From Lysobacterales bacterium (GTDB lineage Bacteria; Pseudomonadota; Gammaproteobacteria; Xanthomonadales; Rhodanobacteraceae), in NCBI GenBank assembly GCA_016707485.1, contig JADJHN010000002.1, positions 372,001 to 436,000 of the forward strand: DNA of 64,000 nucleotides, in the 5' to 3' direction. Each line of letters starts with the position of its first letter. The first letter of the stretch is position 1. Made by a program: the position numbers and the translations under genes. A model generated the notes under the pieces. The model searched no databases, had not been told where the DNA came from, and saw only the letters and a list, made by a program, of their open reading frames with translations. Below are positions 26,280 to 35,815 of the stretch, piece after piece.

Positions 26280-28165
26280 TCCGCCGTCTCCGCAAGATAG
26301 GTGTAGGCCGTCAATCCGGCTTCGAGGCTGGCCTCCAGCGCCTTCGCCTGGTCGCCTGCAATGCCGACCGCGGCAATCTTGTCGCGGTACTCGGCACGCA
26401 GGGCACCGAGGTCATAACCGACGTAATCGAGCATCAGGTCGGTGCTGTCGCCGCGACGTTGGTGGCTGATCGCGTAGCCGTCGCCAGCGAGCTTCACGCT
26501 CACCGTGTCGGTGTCGCCGAACAGGTTGTGGATGTCGCCCAGGGTTTCCTGATACGCGCCAACCATGAACAAACCAAGCAGATAAGTTTCGCCTCTTGCC
26601 GGCGCGTGCAGCGGCAGGCTGACATCGACGCCATCGGCATCGACGTAATGATCGATGCGGCCATCCGAATCGCAAGTCAGGTCGGCAATCACGCCGCGCC
26701 GATCCGGCCTGCGATCAAGTCCGGCGATCGGCACGATCGGAAACACCTGGTCGATGGCCCAGATATCCGGCACCGACTCGAACACCGAGAAGTTGACGAA
26801 GTACTTGTCGACCAGGGTCTCGTTGAGCTCGTCAAGCACCTGGCGATGCGAACGCTCGTCGGGTTTCAGGCGCGCGCGCACGGCGTTGACGATGGCGTAG
26901 TAGAGATCATCGAGCTGGGCGCGATCGGCCAGCGACAACTGGCCCAGTGCATACAGCGACTGACCTTCGGCGAGATGGTATTGCGCCTCGTGATAGAGCT
27001 CGGTTGGCGGCCGTGCGTCGATCTCCGCATGTGCCTCGCGCAGGCGGCGCAGCACGGCGGGTTCATCCTCGCGCATCGCGGGTACCGCGCCGCGCGGCGA
27101 TTCCTCGATCTCGCTGACGTTGACGACGAGCACGGCATGATGGGCGGTCAGCGCGCGACCGGATTCAGTGAGCACGTGCGGCGGCGCGAGGTTGTTTTCG
27201 GCACAGGCTTCGGCCAGCGCGCCGACCACGCTCGATGCATATTGATCGAGGCCGTAGTTGATCGAACACTCCGAACGCGAACGCGTGCCTTCGTAATCGA
27301 CACCGAGTCCGCCACCGACATCCATGTAGCGGATCGGCAGGCCCAGTTGCGAGAGCTCGACGAAATAGCGCACGGCCTCGCGCATGCCACGGGCGATGTC
27401 GCGCACGTTCGACATCTGCGAACCCATGTGGAAGTGCAGCAGCTTGAGCGTGTGCGAAAGCCCGGCGGTCTGCAATTGCTCGATCAGGGTCAGCAATTGG
27501 CGCGGGGTCAGGCCGAACTTGGCCTTGTCGCCACCGGAGTTCTGCCACTTGCCGGCACCAAGGCTCTTCAGGCGCATGCGCACGCCGAGCAGCGGCTCGA
27601 CGCCCAGCGCCTTTGCCTCCTCGATCACGTAGCGCAGCTCCGAGGGCTTTTCGATGACGATGAAGATATCCAGTCCGAGCTTGCGCCCGATCAGGGCAAG
27701 GCGGATGTATTCGCGATCCTTGTAGCCATTGCAGATGACCACGCTGCCGCGGCGGGCCAGCGCCAGCACTGCCATCAACTCCGGCTTCGAGCCGGCTTCC
27801 AGGCCAAAACCTTCACCACACGCAGCGGCCAGTTCGCCGGCCACGTTCTTCTGCTGGTTGACCTTGATTGGATAGATCGCGGTATAGCCGCCGGCATAAT
27901 CCCAATCGGTCATCGCCTTGGCGAACGCGGCCTGCAGGCGTGCGCGGCGATCATTGAGGATGTCGGTGAAGCGCACCAGCAAGGGCAGGCGCGAGCCGCG
28001 TGCGCGGGCATCGGCGACAATCCCCGGCAGGTTCAGCGCCGGACCGTCGGCCGCGCGCGGCCTGACCAGGATGGCGCCATCCGCGCCCACATCGAAATAA
28101 CCCTCGCCCCAGTTCGCGATTGCATAGGTGTGACGGGCGTCGTCTGTCGTCCAGGATGTACTCAC
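26276..28165 (-). CDS. speA: Biosynthetic arginine decarboxylase
   Basis: A 629-residue PLP enzyme making agmatine from arginine, the first step of the agmatine route to putrescine. The PLP Lys is in YPIKVNQQ (residue 101). Other blocks are GLEAGSKPELMAVL, HFHMGSQ, YMDVGGGLGVDYEGT and the late IDQVFPIVPI. The GTG start at 28165 has an excellent GGAGGACACC just upstream; a frame from 28213 adds 16 Arg-rich residues that do not fit. Divergent from speE, which uses putrescine. Confidence 0.97.
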   Translation of the reverse strand: MSTSWTTDDARHTYAIANWGEGYFDVGADGAILVRPRAADGPALNLPGIVADARARGSRLPLLVRFTDILNDRRARLQAAFAKAMTDWDYAGGYTAIYPIKVNQQKNVAGELAAACGEGFGLEAGSKPELMAVLALARRGSVVICNGYKDREYIRLALIGRKLGLDIFIVIEKPSELRYVIEEAKALGVEPLLGVRMRLKSLGAGKWQNSGGDKAKFGLTPRQLLTLIEQLQTAGLSHTLKLLHFHMGSQMSNVRDIARGMREAVRYFVELSQLGLPIRYMDVGGGLGVDYEGTRSRSECSINYGLDQYASSVVGALAEACAENNLAPPHVLTESGRALTAHHAVLVVNVSEIEESPRGAVPAMREDEPAVLRRLREAHAEIDARPPTELYHEAQYHLAEGQSLYALGQLSLADRAQLDDLYYAIVNAVRARLKPDERSHRQVLDELNETLVDKYFVNFSVFESVPDIWAIDQVFPIVPIAGLDRRPDRRGVIADLTCDSDGRIDHYVDADGVDVSLPLHAPARGETYLLGLFMVGAYQETLGDIHNLFGDTDTVSVKLAGDGYAISHQRRGDSTDLMLDYVGYDLGALRAEYRDKIAAVGIAGDQAKALEASLEAGLTAYTYLAETAE

Positions 28166-28414
28166 GGTGTCCTCCGGATGAGTTCGACGTCGCAGCGGCA
28201 GGCTTGGACGCATCTGATCCGTCGGTCGGGAGCCTTGATGCCGCGGGAACCTTCGGGGCGGGCATTGTAACCATCCGTTTCATTCCTGCGGAATCCGCTC
28301 GCCTGCGCCTGACGGCGCGGAGACCGCTCGCAAATGCTGAATGAATCCCGCATCCGGAGCCCCGGTCCGCGCCTGCACCGCGGCCGGCGGCTGCCGCGAC
28401 GGGGTTCGAGCCGG

Positions 28415-28420
28415 TACAAT
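28415..28420 (+). promoter_or_regulatory. Candidate -10 element for speE
   Basis: TACAAT lies 62 bases before the speE start in the 316-base speA-speE divergent gap. No convincing -35 is seen. The rest of the gap shows no gene and no clear operator. Confidence 0.4.
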
Positions 28421-28481
28421 CGCTGCCTTCATGCCAACGCCTTGTGCCGAGGCAATCTCCGTCGATTTCAAGGAAGTCCGC

Positions 28482-29339
28482 ATGTCCACGTCCGAGCAAA
28501 GCTGGTTCACCGAGGCCCACGAATCATCGGGCTCATCCATCGGCTTTCGCACCCGCGCGCGCCTGCACGCCGAGCAGACCCCGTTCCAGTCGATCGAGAT
28601 CCACGATTCGACCGACTGGGGCAAGCTCATGGTCATCGATGGCTGCATGATGCTGACCAGCCGCGACAACTTCTTCTATCACGAGATGATTTCGCACCCG
28701 GCCTTGTTCACCCATGCGCGTGCCAAGCGCGTCGTCATCATCGGCGGCGGCGATTGCGGAACCTTGCGCGAGGTGTTGCGCCACGACGTGGTCGAATCGG
28801 CGGTGCAGGTCGAGATCGACGAGCGCGTGACGCGCCTGGCCGAGCAGTACTTCCCCGAACTCTGCGAAGCCAACAACGATCCGCGTGCGCAACTGCTGTT
28901 CGATGACGGCATCAAGTACATGGCCGATTGCGAGGCCGAATCGGTCGATGTGGTCATCGTCGATTCGACCGATCCGGTCGGCCCGGCCGAAGGCTTGTTC
29001 AATGCGGCGTTTTATTCAAGCTGCTTCAAGGCCCTGCGCAGCGGTGGCATCTTCGTCCAGCAAAGCGAATCGCCGCTGGCCCATCTCGGCCTGATCAAGT
29101 CGATGCGCTCGGCAATGCGCACCGCCGGTTTCCAGGCCGTGCGCACCCTGACCTTCCCGCAACCCTGTTATCCGACCGGCTGGTGGAGCGCGACGCTGGC
29201 GCGCAAGGGCGCCGATCTTTCCGATTTCCGCGAACGCGGCGCCCAGACCAAGCGTTTCCCCACGCGCTACTACAACGCCGAGATCCACAAGGCCGCGCTG
29301 TCCCTGCCCGAGTTCATGCGCGAGGAGTTGGGCGAGTAA
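28482..29339 (+). CDS. speE: Spermidine synthase (polyamine aminopropyltransferase)
   Basis: A 285-residue aminopropyltransferase that adds the aminopropyl group of decarboxylated SAM to putrescine. It has LMVIDGCMMLTSRDNFFYHE, the SAM-like site IGGGDCGTLREVLRH, VQVEIDE and the catalytic DSTDPVGPAEGLF. The ATG at 28482 follows AAGGAAG. Together with the divergent speA it covers two ends of polyamine synthesis. Confidence 0.97.
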   Translation: MSTSEQSWFTEAHESSGSSIGFRTRARLHAEQTPFQSIEIHDSTDWGKLMVIDGCMMLTSRDNFFYHEMISHPALFTHARAKRVVIIGGGDCGTLREVLRHDVVESAVQVEIDERVTRLAEQYFPELCEANNDPRAQLLFDDGIKYMADCEAESVDVVIVDSTDPVGPAEGLFNAAFYSSCFKALRSGGIFVQQSESPLAHLGLIKSMRSAMRTAGFQAVRTLTFPQPCYPTGWWSATLARKGADLSDFRERGAQTKRFPTRYYNAEIHKAALSLPEFMREELGE

Positions 29340-29352
29340 GCAGACTGCAAGA

Positions 29353-31074
29353 ATGAACTGGCGCCACGGACTCATTGTCCTGCTTGCCGCGATGCCCATC
29401 GCGGTCGCCGCGCAATCCTGGCCTTCGCCCAATTTCCGCCACACGTTTCCATTCAACGGTCGCGAGCAACCGACCCAGATCCGCTTCGCCCACGACGGCC
29501 GGATCTTCATTGCCGAAAAGACCGGCAAGATCTGGATGTACCAGAACTTGCTCGATGCCGCGCCCGCGCAGGTCGCCAATCTGGGTGCAGTCGTCCACAC
29601 CTACCAGGATCGCGGCTTGCTCGGCCTCGAACTGGACCCGCGCTTTCCCGAGCGACCCTTCCTGTATGTGCTGTATTCATTCAATGGCGGCCTGTTCAGC
29701 GACCTGCCGCCACGCTGGCCGGCGACCGGCTGCGCGGACCCGCTCGGCGATTTCGCCGGTTGCGTGATTTCCGGCCGGCTCTCGCGTTTGACTCTGATCG
29801 GCACCCTCGCGACTGACGAACAGGTGTTGATCGAGGATTGGTACCAGCAGTATCCGAGCCATTCGATCGGCAGCGTGCGTTTCGGTGCCGATGGTTATCT
29901 TTATGTCGGCGGTGGTGATGGTGCGGCCTTCGCGCGCGCCGATTGGGGCCAGATTGGCAACCCGAGCTGGCCCGATCTGCGCTCGCCGCCGAACCAGGGC
30001 GGCGCGTTGCGTGCGCAAGGACTGGAAATCGAGGATCAATACAGCGGCCAGGTCTGGCTCAACGGCACGATCGCGCGCGTCGATCCGCGCAGCGGTGCCG
30101 GCGCAGCGGGAAATCCACTGGCCAACGTTGAAGGCGCATCGGAAAATGCGCGCCGGATCATCGCCTATGGCCTGCGCAACCCGTATCGCTTCACGATGCG
30201 TCCCGGCACCTCGGAAATCTGGCTCGGCGATGTCGGCTGGCGAAGCTGGGAGGAAATCGACGTGATCCCCGATCCGAACGGCAGCGCAACCCTGCACAAC
30301 TTCGGCTGGCCGTGTTTCGAGAACCATGCACATGTGAGCGAGTACAGCAGCCGCCCCTTGTGCAACGACTTGTACGCCAACGCCGACGGCGGCGGTCGCA
30401 CGCCGGTTTCAACGCCGTTCTACGCCTACCAGCACACCAGCAACGCGGCGATATCAGGCATCACCTTCTACGCCGGCCATGCTTGGCCGAGCGCATACCA
30501 CAACGCGCTGCTGTTCGCCGACTACATCCACGGCAGCATCCGCGTGATCAAGGACAACAATCAGGACGGCATTCCCGATACGGTTGCCGACAGCAGCGCC
30601 GAGTTGTTCGGGCAAGGCAATTTCGGTGTCGTCGACCTGACCCGCGGACCCGGCGACGACGTGTTCTTCGTCGATATCAACAATGGTCGCGTCGGTCGCA
30701 TTTCCTGGGACACGAATCCCGCGCAGCGAAATCTTGCGCCCTCCGCGGCGATCACCCTCGAAGCCGGCTCGACCGCTGACGGACCACCGCGCACGATTGC
30801 ATTCAGCGCCGCCAACAGCATCGATCCCGAAGCGGGCGCGCTGTCTTATGCCTGGGATCTCGACGGCGATGGCGATTTCGACGACGCCGGCAGCGGCACC
30901 GCCAGCGCGAGTTATTCAGCCAGCACGGCGCAGCCGGTGCGCATCCAAGTCGGCGTGCGCGCCAGCGATTCCGCCGGTGCCAGCGATACCGCGCGGATGA
31001 CGGTCGTTGTCCTCCGCGATGCCCTGTTCAGCGACAGCTTCGATCCCGCACTTGCGCAAGCTGCGGCCAACTGA
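29353..31074 (+). CDS. Secreted sugar dehydrogenase-like beta-propeller with PKD domain, ends in LFSDSFD
   Basis: A 573-residue secreted protein. Signal peptide 1-20 (LIVLLAAMPIAVAAQ). The propeller (about 30-460) has QDRGLLGLELDPRFPE, FGADGYLYVGGGDG, YGLRNPYRFTMRPG and WLGDVGWRSWEEID, the glucose/sorbosone dehydrogenase family blocks. A PKD-like Ig domain follows at about 461-553 (SIDPEAGALSYAWDLDGDGD). The end, VVVLRDALFSDSFDPALA, is a variant of the C-terminal motif seen in three other proteins here. The WPATGCADPLGDFAGC insert adds two Cys. Substrate unknown. It starts 13 bases past speE. Confidence 0.86.
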   Translation: MNWRHGLIVLLAAMPIAVAAQSWPSPNFRHTFPFNGREQPTQIRFAHDGRIFIAEKTGKIWMYQNLLDAAPAQVANLGAVVHTYQDRGLLGLELDPRFPERPFLYVLYSFNGGLFSDLPPRWPATGCADPLGDFAGCVISGRLSRLTLIGTLATDEQVLIEDWYQQYPSHSIGSVRFGADGYLYVGGGDGAAFARADWGQIGNPSWPDLRSPPNQGGALRAQGLEIEDQYSGQVWLNGTIARVDPRSGAGAAGNPLANVEGASENARRIIAYGLRNPYRFTMRPGTSEIWLGDVGWRSWEEIDVIPDPNGSATLHNFGWPCFENHAHVSEYSSRPLCNDLYANADGGGRTPVSTPFYAYQHTSNAAISGITFYAGHAWPSAYHNALLFADYIHGSIRVIKDNNQDGIPDTVADSSAELFGQGNFGVVDLTRGPGDDVFFVDINNGRVGRISWDTNPAQRNLAPSAAITLEAGSTADGPPRTIAFSAANSIDPEAGALSYAWDLDGDGDFDDAGSGTASASYSASTAQPVRIQVGVRASDSAGASDTARMTVVVLRDALFSDSFDPALAQAAAN

Positions 31075-31077
31075 AGA

Positions 31078-32394
31078 TCACAGCAGGTTCAGCACGCCGG
31101 CGATGGTGGCGGTCATGAAGGTGGCCAGCGAGCCGCCGAGGACGGCTTTCAGGCCCATTCGCGCCAGATCCGGGCGACGACTCGGGGCGAGGCCGCCGAT
31201 GCCGCCGATCTGGATGGCAATCGACGAAAAGTTGGCGAACCCGCACAACGCGTAAGTGGCGATCAAGCGGCTGTGCTCGGTCAACTGGTCAATGTGCTTG
31301 GCCATGTCGACATAGGCGACGAACTCGTTGATGACGACTTTCTGGCCAATGAAGCTGCCGACCAGGGTGGCGTCCTGCCACGGCACGCCGATGATCCAGG
31401 CCAGGGGTGCCAGCACCCAGCCAAACAGTGTCTGCAACGAGAATTCGACCGGATGGCCAAGCTGGATGGACAGCCAGCCGTTCAAGGATGAGGAAGGATC
31501 CGCCCCCCAAGGGTGCGTGCCGAGCCACTGGAACGGCGCATTGAGCAAGGCGATCAAGGCAATGAAGGCGAGCAGCATGGCGCCGACATTGAGCGCCAGG
31601 CGCAAGCCATCGGCGGCGCCGGTGGCGGCAGCGTCGATGACATTGGCCGTGGTCTTCTCGACCTCGAGCTTGACCTGACCGCGGGTCAACGGCTCTTCGG
31701 TTTCGGGGATGAGGATCTTGGCCAGCATCAAGGTCGCCGGTGCCGCCATGATGCTGGCGGTCAGCAGGTGCGTGGCAAAGAAGATGCGCTGGCCATCATC
31801 CTCACCGCCGAGCAGGCCGACATAGGCGGCCATGACCGAACCGGCAATATGCGCCATGCCGCCGACCATGACCGTCATCAGCTCCGACTGGGTCATGCGC
31901 TCGATGTAGGGCTTGATCGTCAACGGCGCTTCGGTCTGGCCGATGAAGACGCTGGCACAGACCGAAGTCGTTTCCGCGCCGGACACGTTCATGACCTTGG
32001 TAATCACCCAGCTCATGCCCTTGACGATCATCTGCATGATGCCGAGGTGATAGAGCACGCCGGTCAGTGCGGCAAAAAAGATGATCGTCGGCAACACCTG
32101 CAGGGCGAAGACAAAGCCGAATTTCGACACGTCCATGAAGCCGCCGAAGATGAAATCCGAACCGGCGCGGACGTAGTCGAGCAGCTTGACGAAGCCGGTC
32201 GCAATCGCGTTGAACACCTCGCGACCGAAAGGAACCTTGAGCACAAGAGCAGCAAAGACAATCTGCAGAAGGACGCCCGTTCCGACAAGCTTCCAACTGA
32301 TCGCACGCCGATTCGACGAAAAAAGCACGGCGATGGAGATCAGTACGGCGAGGCCGAACAGACCAAACACGATGTGGCCCAGAGCCTGCATCAT
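31078..32394 (-). CDS. Concentrative nucleoside transporter (NupC/CNT family)
   Basis: A 438-residue inner-membrane symporter taking up nucleosides with H+ or Na+. It has the CNT blocks LPTIIFFAALTGVLYHLG, GAETTSVCASVFIGQTEAPL, SELMTVMVGGMAHIAGSVMA, and the late ALCGFANFSSIAIQIGGIGG. It starts with two consecutive Met codons (32394 and 32391). Convergent with the preceding gene, only three bases apart. Specificity within nucleosides cannot be read. Confidence 0.95.
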   Translation of the reverse strand: MMQALGHIVFGLFGLAVLISIAVLFSSNRRAISWKLVGTGVLLQIVFAALVLKVPFGREVFNAIATGFVKLLDYVRAGSDFIFGGFMDVSKFGFVFALQVLPTIIFFAALTGVLYHLGIMQMIVKGMSWVITKVMNVSGAETTSVCASVFIGQTEAPLTIKPYIERMTQSELMTVMVGGMAHIAGSVMAAYVGLLGGEDDGQRIFFATHLLTASIMAAPATLMLAKILIPETEEPLTRGQVKLEVEKTTANVIDAAATGAADGLRLALNVGAMLLAFIALIALLNAPFQWLGTHPWGADPSSSLNGWLSIQLGHPVEFSLQTLFGWVLAPLAWIIGVPWQDATLVGSFIGQKVVINEFVAYVDMAKHIDQLTEHSRLIATYALCGFANFSSIAIQIGGIGGLAPSRRPDLARMGLKAVLGGSLATFMTATIAGVLNLL

Positions 32395-32559
32395 CCGGAA
32401 GTACCCCTGTACGATCGCGCCGCGAAAGGCGTGCAGCCTAGAACATCCCGGAAGCAGGGCGCAAGGTGGCCCGAACCAGGCGGCAACGAGTACACTTTGC
32501 GGGACTTCGCGGGCAGCTGTCGCGCCGGGTCGAATGGCCCGGGAAGAAAGGATATCGGA

Positions 32560-34332
32560 ATGCCCAAGTCGGAGCGGCGCCGTACCCGCCATGTGAAACT
32601 CGATCTGGCGATGGACCTCTCGCTGTTCATCGCGCTCGCACTCGCCCTGTGTTGGGTCTGCGTGCGCCACCTGGATCCGGCCTTTGCTCCTTCGGCAGAC
32701 GTGGCATTGGCGGAGCAAACCACTTCGGCATCGGTCATGCTGAATGCGATACCGGCAACGCTCATCGCCATTCTCCTCCTTGCGCTGACGCGGCGCGGCC
32801 TCGCTTCGTTGTCCGTCGTGGTGCCGCTACTGCTCGCACTCTATACGGCGAACGAAGTAAAACTCGAACTGCTCGATACCCCGTTGCTGCCGGGGGATTT
32901 CCAGTTGCTGGCGCACCTGGGCGACAGCGGGGCGCTGCTTGCGCGATACCTGACGTCCTGGCAATGGGCCTGGGTCATCGGCGTTGCCACGATCTGGCTC
33001 CTGCTGTTGCTGTTCGAACGACCATGGTCCGCCCTGCGCGGCCATCGACGCCTCACGATCCTGATCCTTGCCCTGCTCGTCAACGGCACGTTGTTTCTGA
33101 ATATCCGACCCTGGTCGACGGTCTATGCGGCGCATCTGGACCGCTTCGAAACCTGGTCGCCCTCGGTTTCCACTACCCGCAACGGCTTGGTGGTCACGTT
33201 GCTGAACTATGCCTGGCGCATCGGACACGCCAATGCACTGGTGGATCGGACGGCGGCCGCACGCATTCTGCACGCCCATCCACTCGGTCCGCCGATGCCG
33301 AAGCCTTCCAACCTTCCCGATATCATCGTGTTGCAAAGCGAATCGCTGTTCGATCCGCAACGTCTGGTCGACGTCGATGCCGGCACGATGTTGCCCAACC
33401 TGCATCGTCTGATGCAGAGCCATCGGCACGGGGATCTGTGGGTTCCGGCTTTCGGCGGCGGCACGATCCGCACCGAATTCGAGGTACTGACCGGATTGGC
33501 CATGCGCGAATTTCCCGAGGTCGAGTACCCCTATTTTTCCTTGACCGCTGCGTCCGACGTTCCCAGCCTCGCCAGCGTGCTCGGCGGAATGGGCTACCGG
33601 ACCATTGCGATGCATCCCAACTCGCGCGATTTCTGGAATCGCGCAGCGGCCTTCGAGCGCTTGGGATTCGACGAGTTCGATGCAATCGAGCAGTTCGCCG
33701 GCGCTGGGCGTATCGGCTACTACATCAGTGATGAAGCGCTCGTCGATCGCATGCTCGCGCGGTTGGCGGAGGCGTCGGGCCCCACGTTCCTGTTCGCGAT
33801 CAGCATGGAGAACCACGGACCGTACGACAACTACCCGAATGCCGATCCGGTGCGCCTGGCCGCACAGCCCGTGCCTTCCGGACTGAACGAAGCCGTTGCC
33901 GCACGCTTGCGCGGCTATTTCTATCATCTGGAGATTGCCGACCGCCAACTCGCACGACTGGTCGAGGCGCTGCGCGAGCGGTCCAGACCCAGCATCCTGC
34001 TGTTTTATGGCGATCATCTGCCGGCCCTGCCCAAGGTCTATTCCGACCTGGGATTCGACGATGGCGGCGCGGCCCCCTCGCAACCGGTACCCTGGTTGCT
34101 GGTGGACAGCCGGGGCACCCCGGCCTTGCCCGTGAACGAATCCAGCGCCTCGTTCTATCTGCCTGGCCTGCTGCTCGACGCCGCCGGCATTGACGACCGC
34201 GGCTATTTCCACCTGCTGGAATTGCTGCGCCGCGTTGATGTGCCCCGTGGCGACTGGACGCCGCCGGACAGCGAAGGCATGCGTGCGGTGATGCAGCTTC
34301 GGCATCGCGGGCATCTCCAGATCGATCCCTGA
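32560..34332 (+). CDS. LTA synthase/phosphoglycerol transferase-like membrane protein
   Basis: A 590-residue protein with about five N-terminal membrane helices (22-200) and a large extracytoplasmic alkaline-phosphatase/sulfatase-fold domain. Motifs include VLQSESLFDPQ (metal-site Glu/Ser region), the nucleophile region FGGGTIRTEFEVLTG, ISMENHGPYDN and FYGDHLPALPKV. In Gram-negatives such proteins usually transfer phosphoglycerol or phosphoethanolamine to glycans, for example OpgB; the acceptor here is unknown. The ATG at 32560 has AAAGGAT upstream. It stands alone. Confidence 0.87.
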   Translation: MPKSERRRTRHVKLDLAMDLSLFIALALALCWVCVRHLDPAFAPSADVALAEQTTSASVMLNAIPATLIAILLLALTRRGLASLSVVVPLLLALYTANEVKLELLDTPLLPGDFQLLAHLGDSGALLARYLTSWQWAWVIGVATIWLLLLLFERPWSALRGHRRLTILILALLVNGTLFLNIRPWSTVYAAHLDRFETWSPSVSTTRNGLVVTLLNYAWRIGHANALVDRTAAARILHAHPLGPPMPKPSNLPDIIVLQSESLFDPQRLVDVDAGTMLPNLHRLMQSHRHGDLWVPAFGGGTIRTEFEVLTGLAMREFPEVEYPYFSLTAASDVPSLASVLGGMGYRTIAMHPNSRDFWNRAAAFERLGFDEFDAIEQFAGAGRIGYYISDEALVDRMLARLAEASGPTFLFAISMENHGPYDNYPNADPVRLAAQPVPSGLNEAVAARLRGYFYHLEIADRQLARLVEALRERSRPSILLFYGDHLPALPKVYSDLGFDDGGAAPSQPVPWLLVDSRGTPALPVNESSASFYLPGLLLDAAGIDDRGYFHLLELLRRVDVPRGDWTPPDSEGMRAVMQLRHRGHLQIDP

Positions 34333-34403
34333 CCCTGGGCACGGCGCCTGGTTAGAATAGGAAGGCCGCAACCCGCGGCAGCCCAGCGAACGATCGCCGA
34401 TCC

Positions 34404-35612
34404 ATGCGCAAGCCCTCTGTCAGCCGAACCCCTTACAGCGACGGCGGAACCGTGCGCAAGCCGGCCAGCCTCGTGCGCGCCACTCTCGACGAGACATCCG
34501 CCCTGTTGGGCAGCAGCGGCCCATTGCGCTTCGGCAAGGGTCTGATTTCCACGATCATCGCCCTGGCGCTCGGCGCGCTATGCCTGCTTGGCGTGCTCGC
34601 CTTTCATTTCCCGGAATATCTGACCACGCCGGAACTGCGCCGCCAGTATTCGGTGGAAGTCCTGCGCCAGGCGATGCTGGTCGCCCTGCTGATCGCCGGC
34701 GGCCTGTCGCTGGCGAACATCATCCTGGGTGTGCGCCGCAAGCTGAACCTGCTTGCCTTCGGCCTGGTCATCATCGCCGTGGCGCTCGGCGGCTCGCGCG
34801 TGACGGTCGGCGATTTTCCGGACAATACGCCGTATATCGGCCTCGACTGGTTCATCCTCGATCTGCTCGGCTCGACCCTGATCTTCATCGCCATCGAAAA
34901 ACTGCTGCCGCTGCGCAAGGGACAACTGGTCTTTCGCCCCGAATGGCAAACCGACCTCAAGCACTTCGCGGTCAATCATTTTCTCGTCGGCCTGATCCTG
35001 CTGACCGTCAACTTCGTCATCCACAACGGTTTCGGCTGGATGGTCCAGCACGATTTCCAGCTTGCCGTGCAGCGAATCTGGTTCGTGCCGCAGCTGCTGC
35101 TGTGCATCCTGGTCGCCGATCTCGCCCAGTACTGGACGCATCGCGCCTATCACGAGATTCCGTTCCTGTGGAAATTCCATTCCGTCCACCACAGCACGAA
35201 GACGATGGACTGGCTGGCCGGCTCACGCCAGCACATTCTCGAAGTGATCGTCACCCGCGTGCTGGTGGTCGCGCCGCTGTTCGTGATCGGTTTCAGCGAG
35301 GCGGTGGTCAATGCCTACATCCTCATTGTCGGATTCCAGGCCGTGCTCAATCACGCCAATGTCGGGATCTCCTGGGGGCCACTCAGGTATCTGATCGTCA
35401 CCCCCGATTTTCACCATTGGCACCACGCCTCGGATGACGAGGCGATCGATCGCAACTACGCGGCGCACTACGCCTTCCTCGACCACCTGTTCGGCACCGC
35501 GGTCAAGGCCGATCGCAAGTTGCCCAACCAGTACGGCGTGGTCGGGGACTACATGCCCGACGGCTTTGTCGCCCAGCAGATGTTTCCGTTTCGCGCCAAG
35601 CCGCTGCCCTGA
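34404..35612 (+). CDS. Sterol desaturase/fatty acid hydroxylase family membrane protein
   Basis: A 402-residue membrane di-iron protein. The His clusters of the family are HRAYHE, HSVHHST and HHWHHAS with a further NYAAHYAFLDHLFGT. There are four N-terminal membrane helices before the catalytic domain, more than in the shortest family members. It would use O2 to hydroxylate or desaturate a lipid; the substrate is not predictable. A perfect palindrome follows the stop by 16 bases. Confidence 0.92.
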   Translation: MRKPSVSRTPYSDGGTVRKPASLVRATLDETSALLGSSGPLRFGKGLISTIIALALGALCLLGVLAFHFPEYLTTPELRRQYSVEVLRQAMLVALLIAGGLSLANIILGVRRKLNLLAFGLVIIAVALGGSRVTVGDFPDNTPYIGLDWFILDLLGSTLIFIAIEKLLPLRKGQLVFRPEWQTDLKHFAVNHFLVGLILLTVNFVIHNGFGWMVQHDFQLAVQRIWFVPQLLLCILVADLAQYWTHRAYHEIPFLWKFHSVHHSTKTMDWLAGSRQHILEVIVTRVLVVAPLFVIGFSEAVVNAYILIVGFQAVLNHANVGISWGPLRYLIVTPDFHHWHHASDDEAIDRNYAAHYAFLDHLFGTAVKADRKLPNQYGVVGDYMPDGFVAQQMFPFRAKPLP

Positions 35613-35628
35613 GCCAGCCCCAGCCACG

Positions 35629-35646
35629 CCGGCCTGATCAGGCCGG
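35629..35646. terminator. Perfect palindrome after the desaturase gene
   Basis: CCGGCCTGA and TCAGGCCGG form an 18-base exact palindrome 16 bases past the stop. No T-run follows, so termination is uncertain. Confidence 0.5.
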
Positions 35647-35815
35647 GGCCTGCGCGTGGAGGAATGACGACCGCTGGTCCGGGACGGATGGGCTGCCTCT
35701 CGCATGGCCTGTCGCGGCGCCGTCGGCGTGCGGGGATTCGCCGGCCCGGGCGGCGCGCCGCCTTGGCGCTGGTACAATTCCGCTCTTGTCCACGCTGCAT
35801 TCCCCGGTATCCGTC

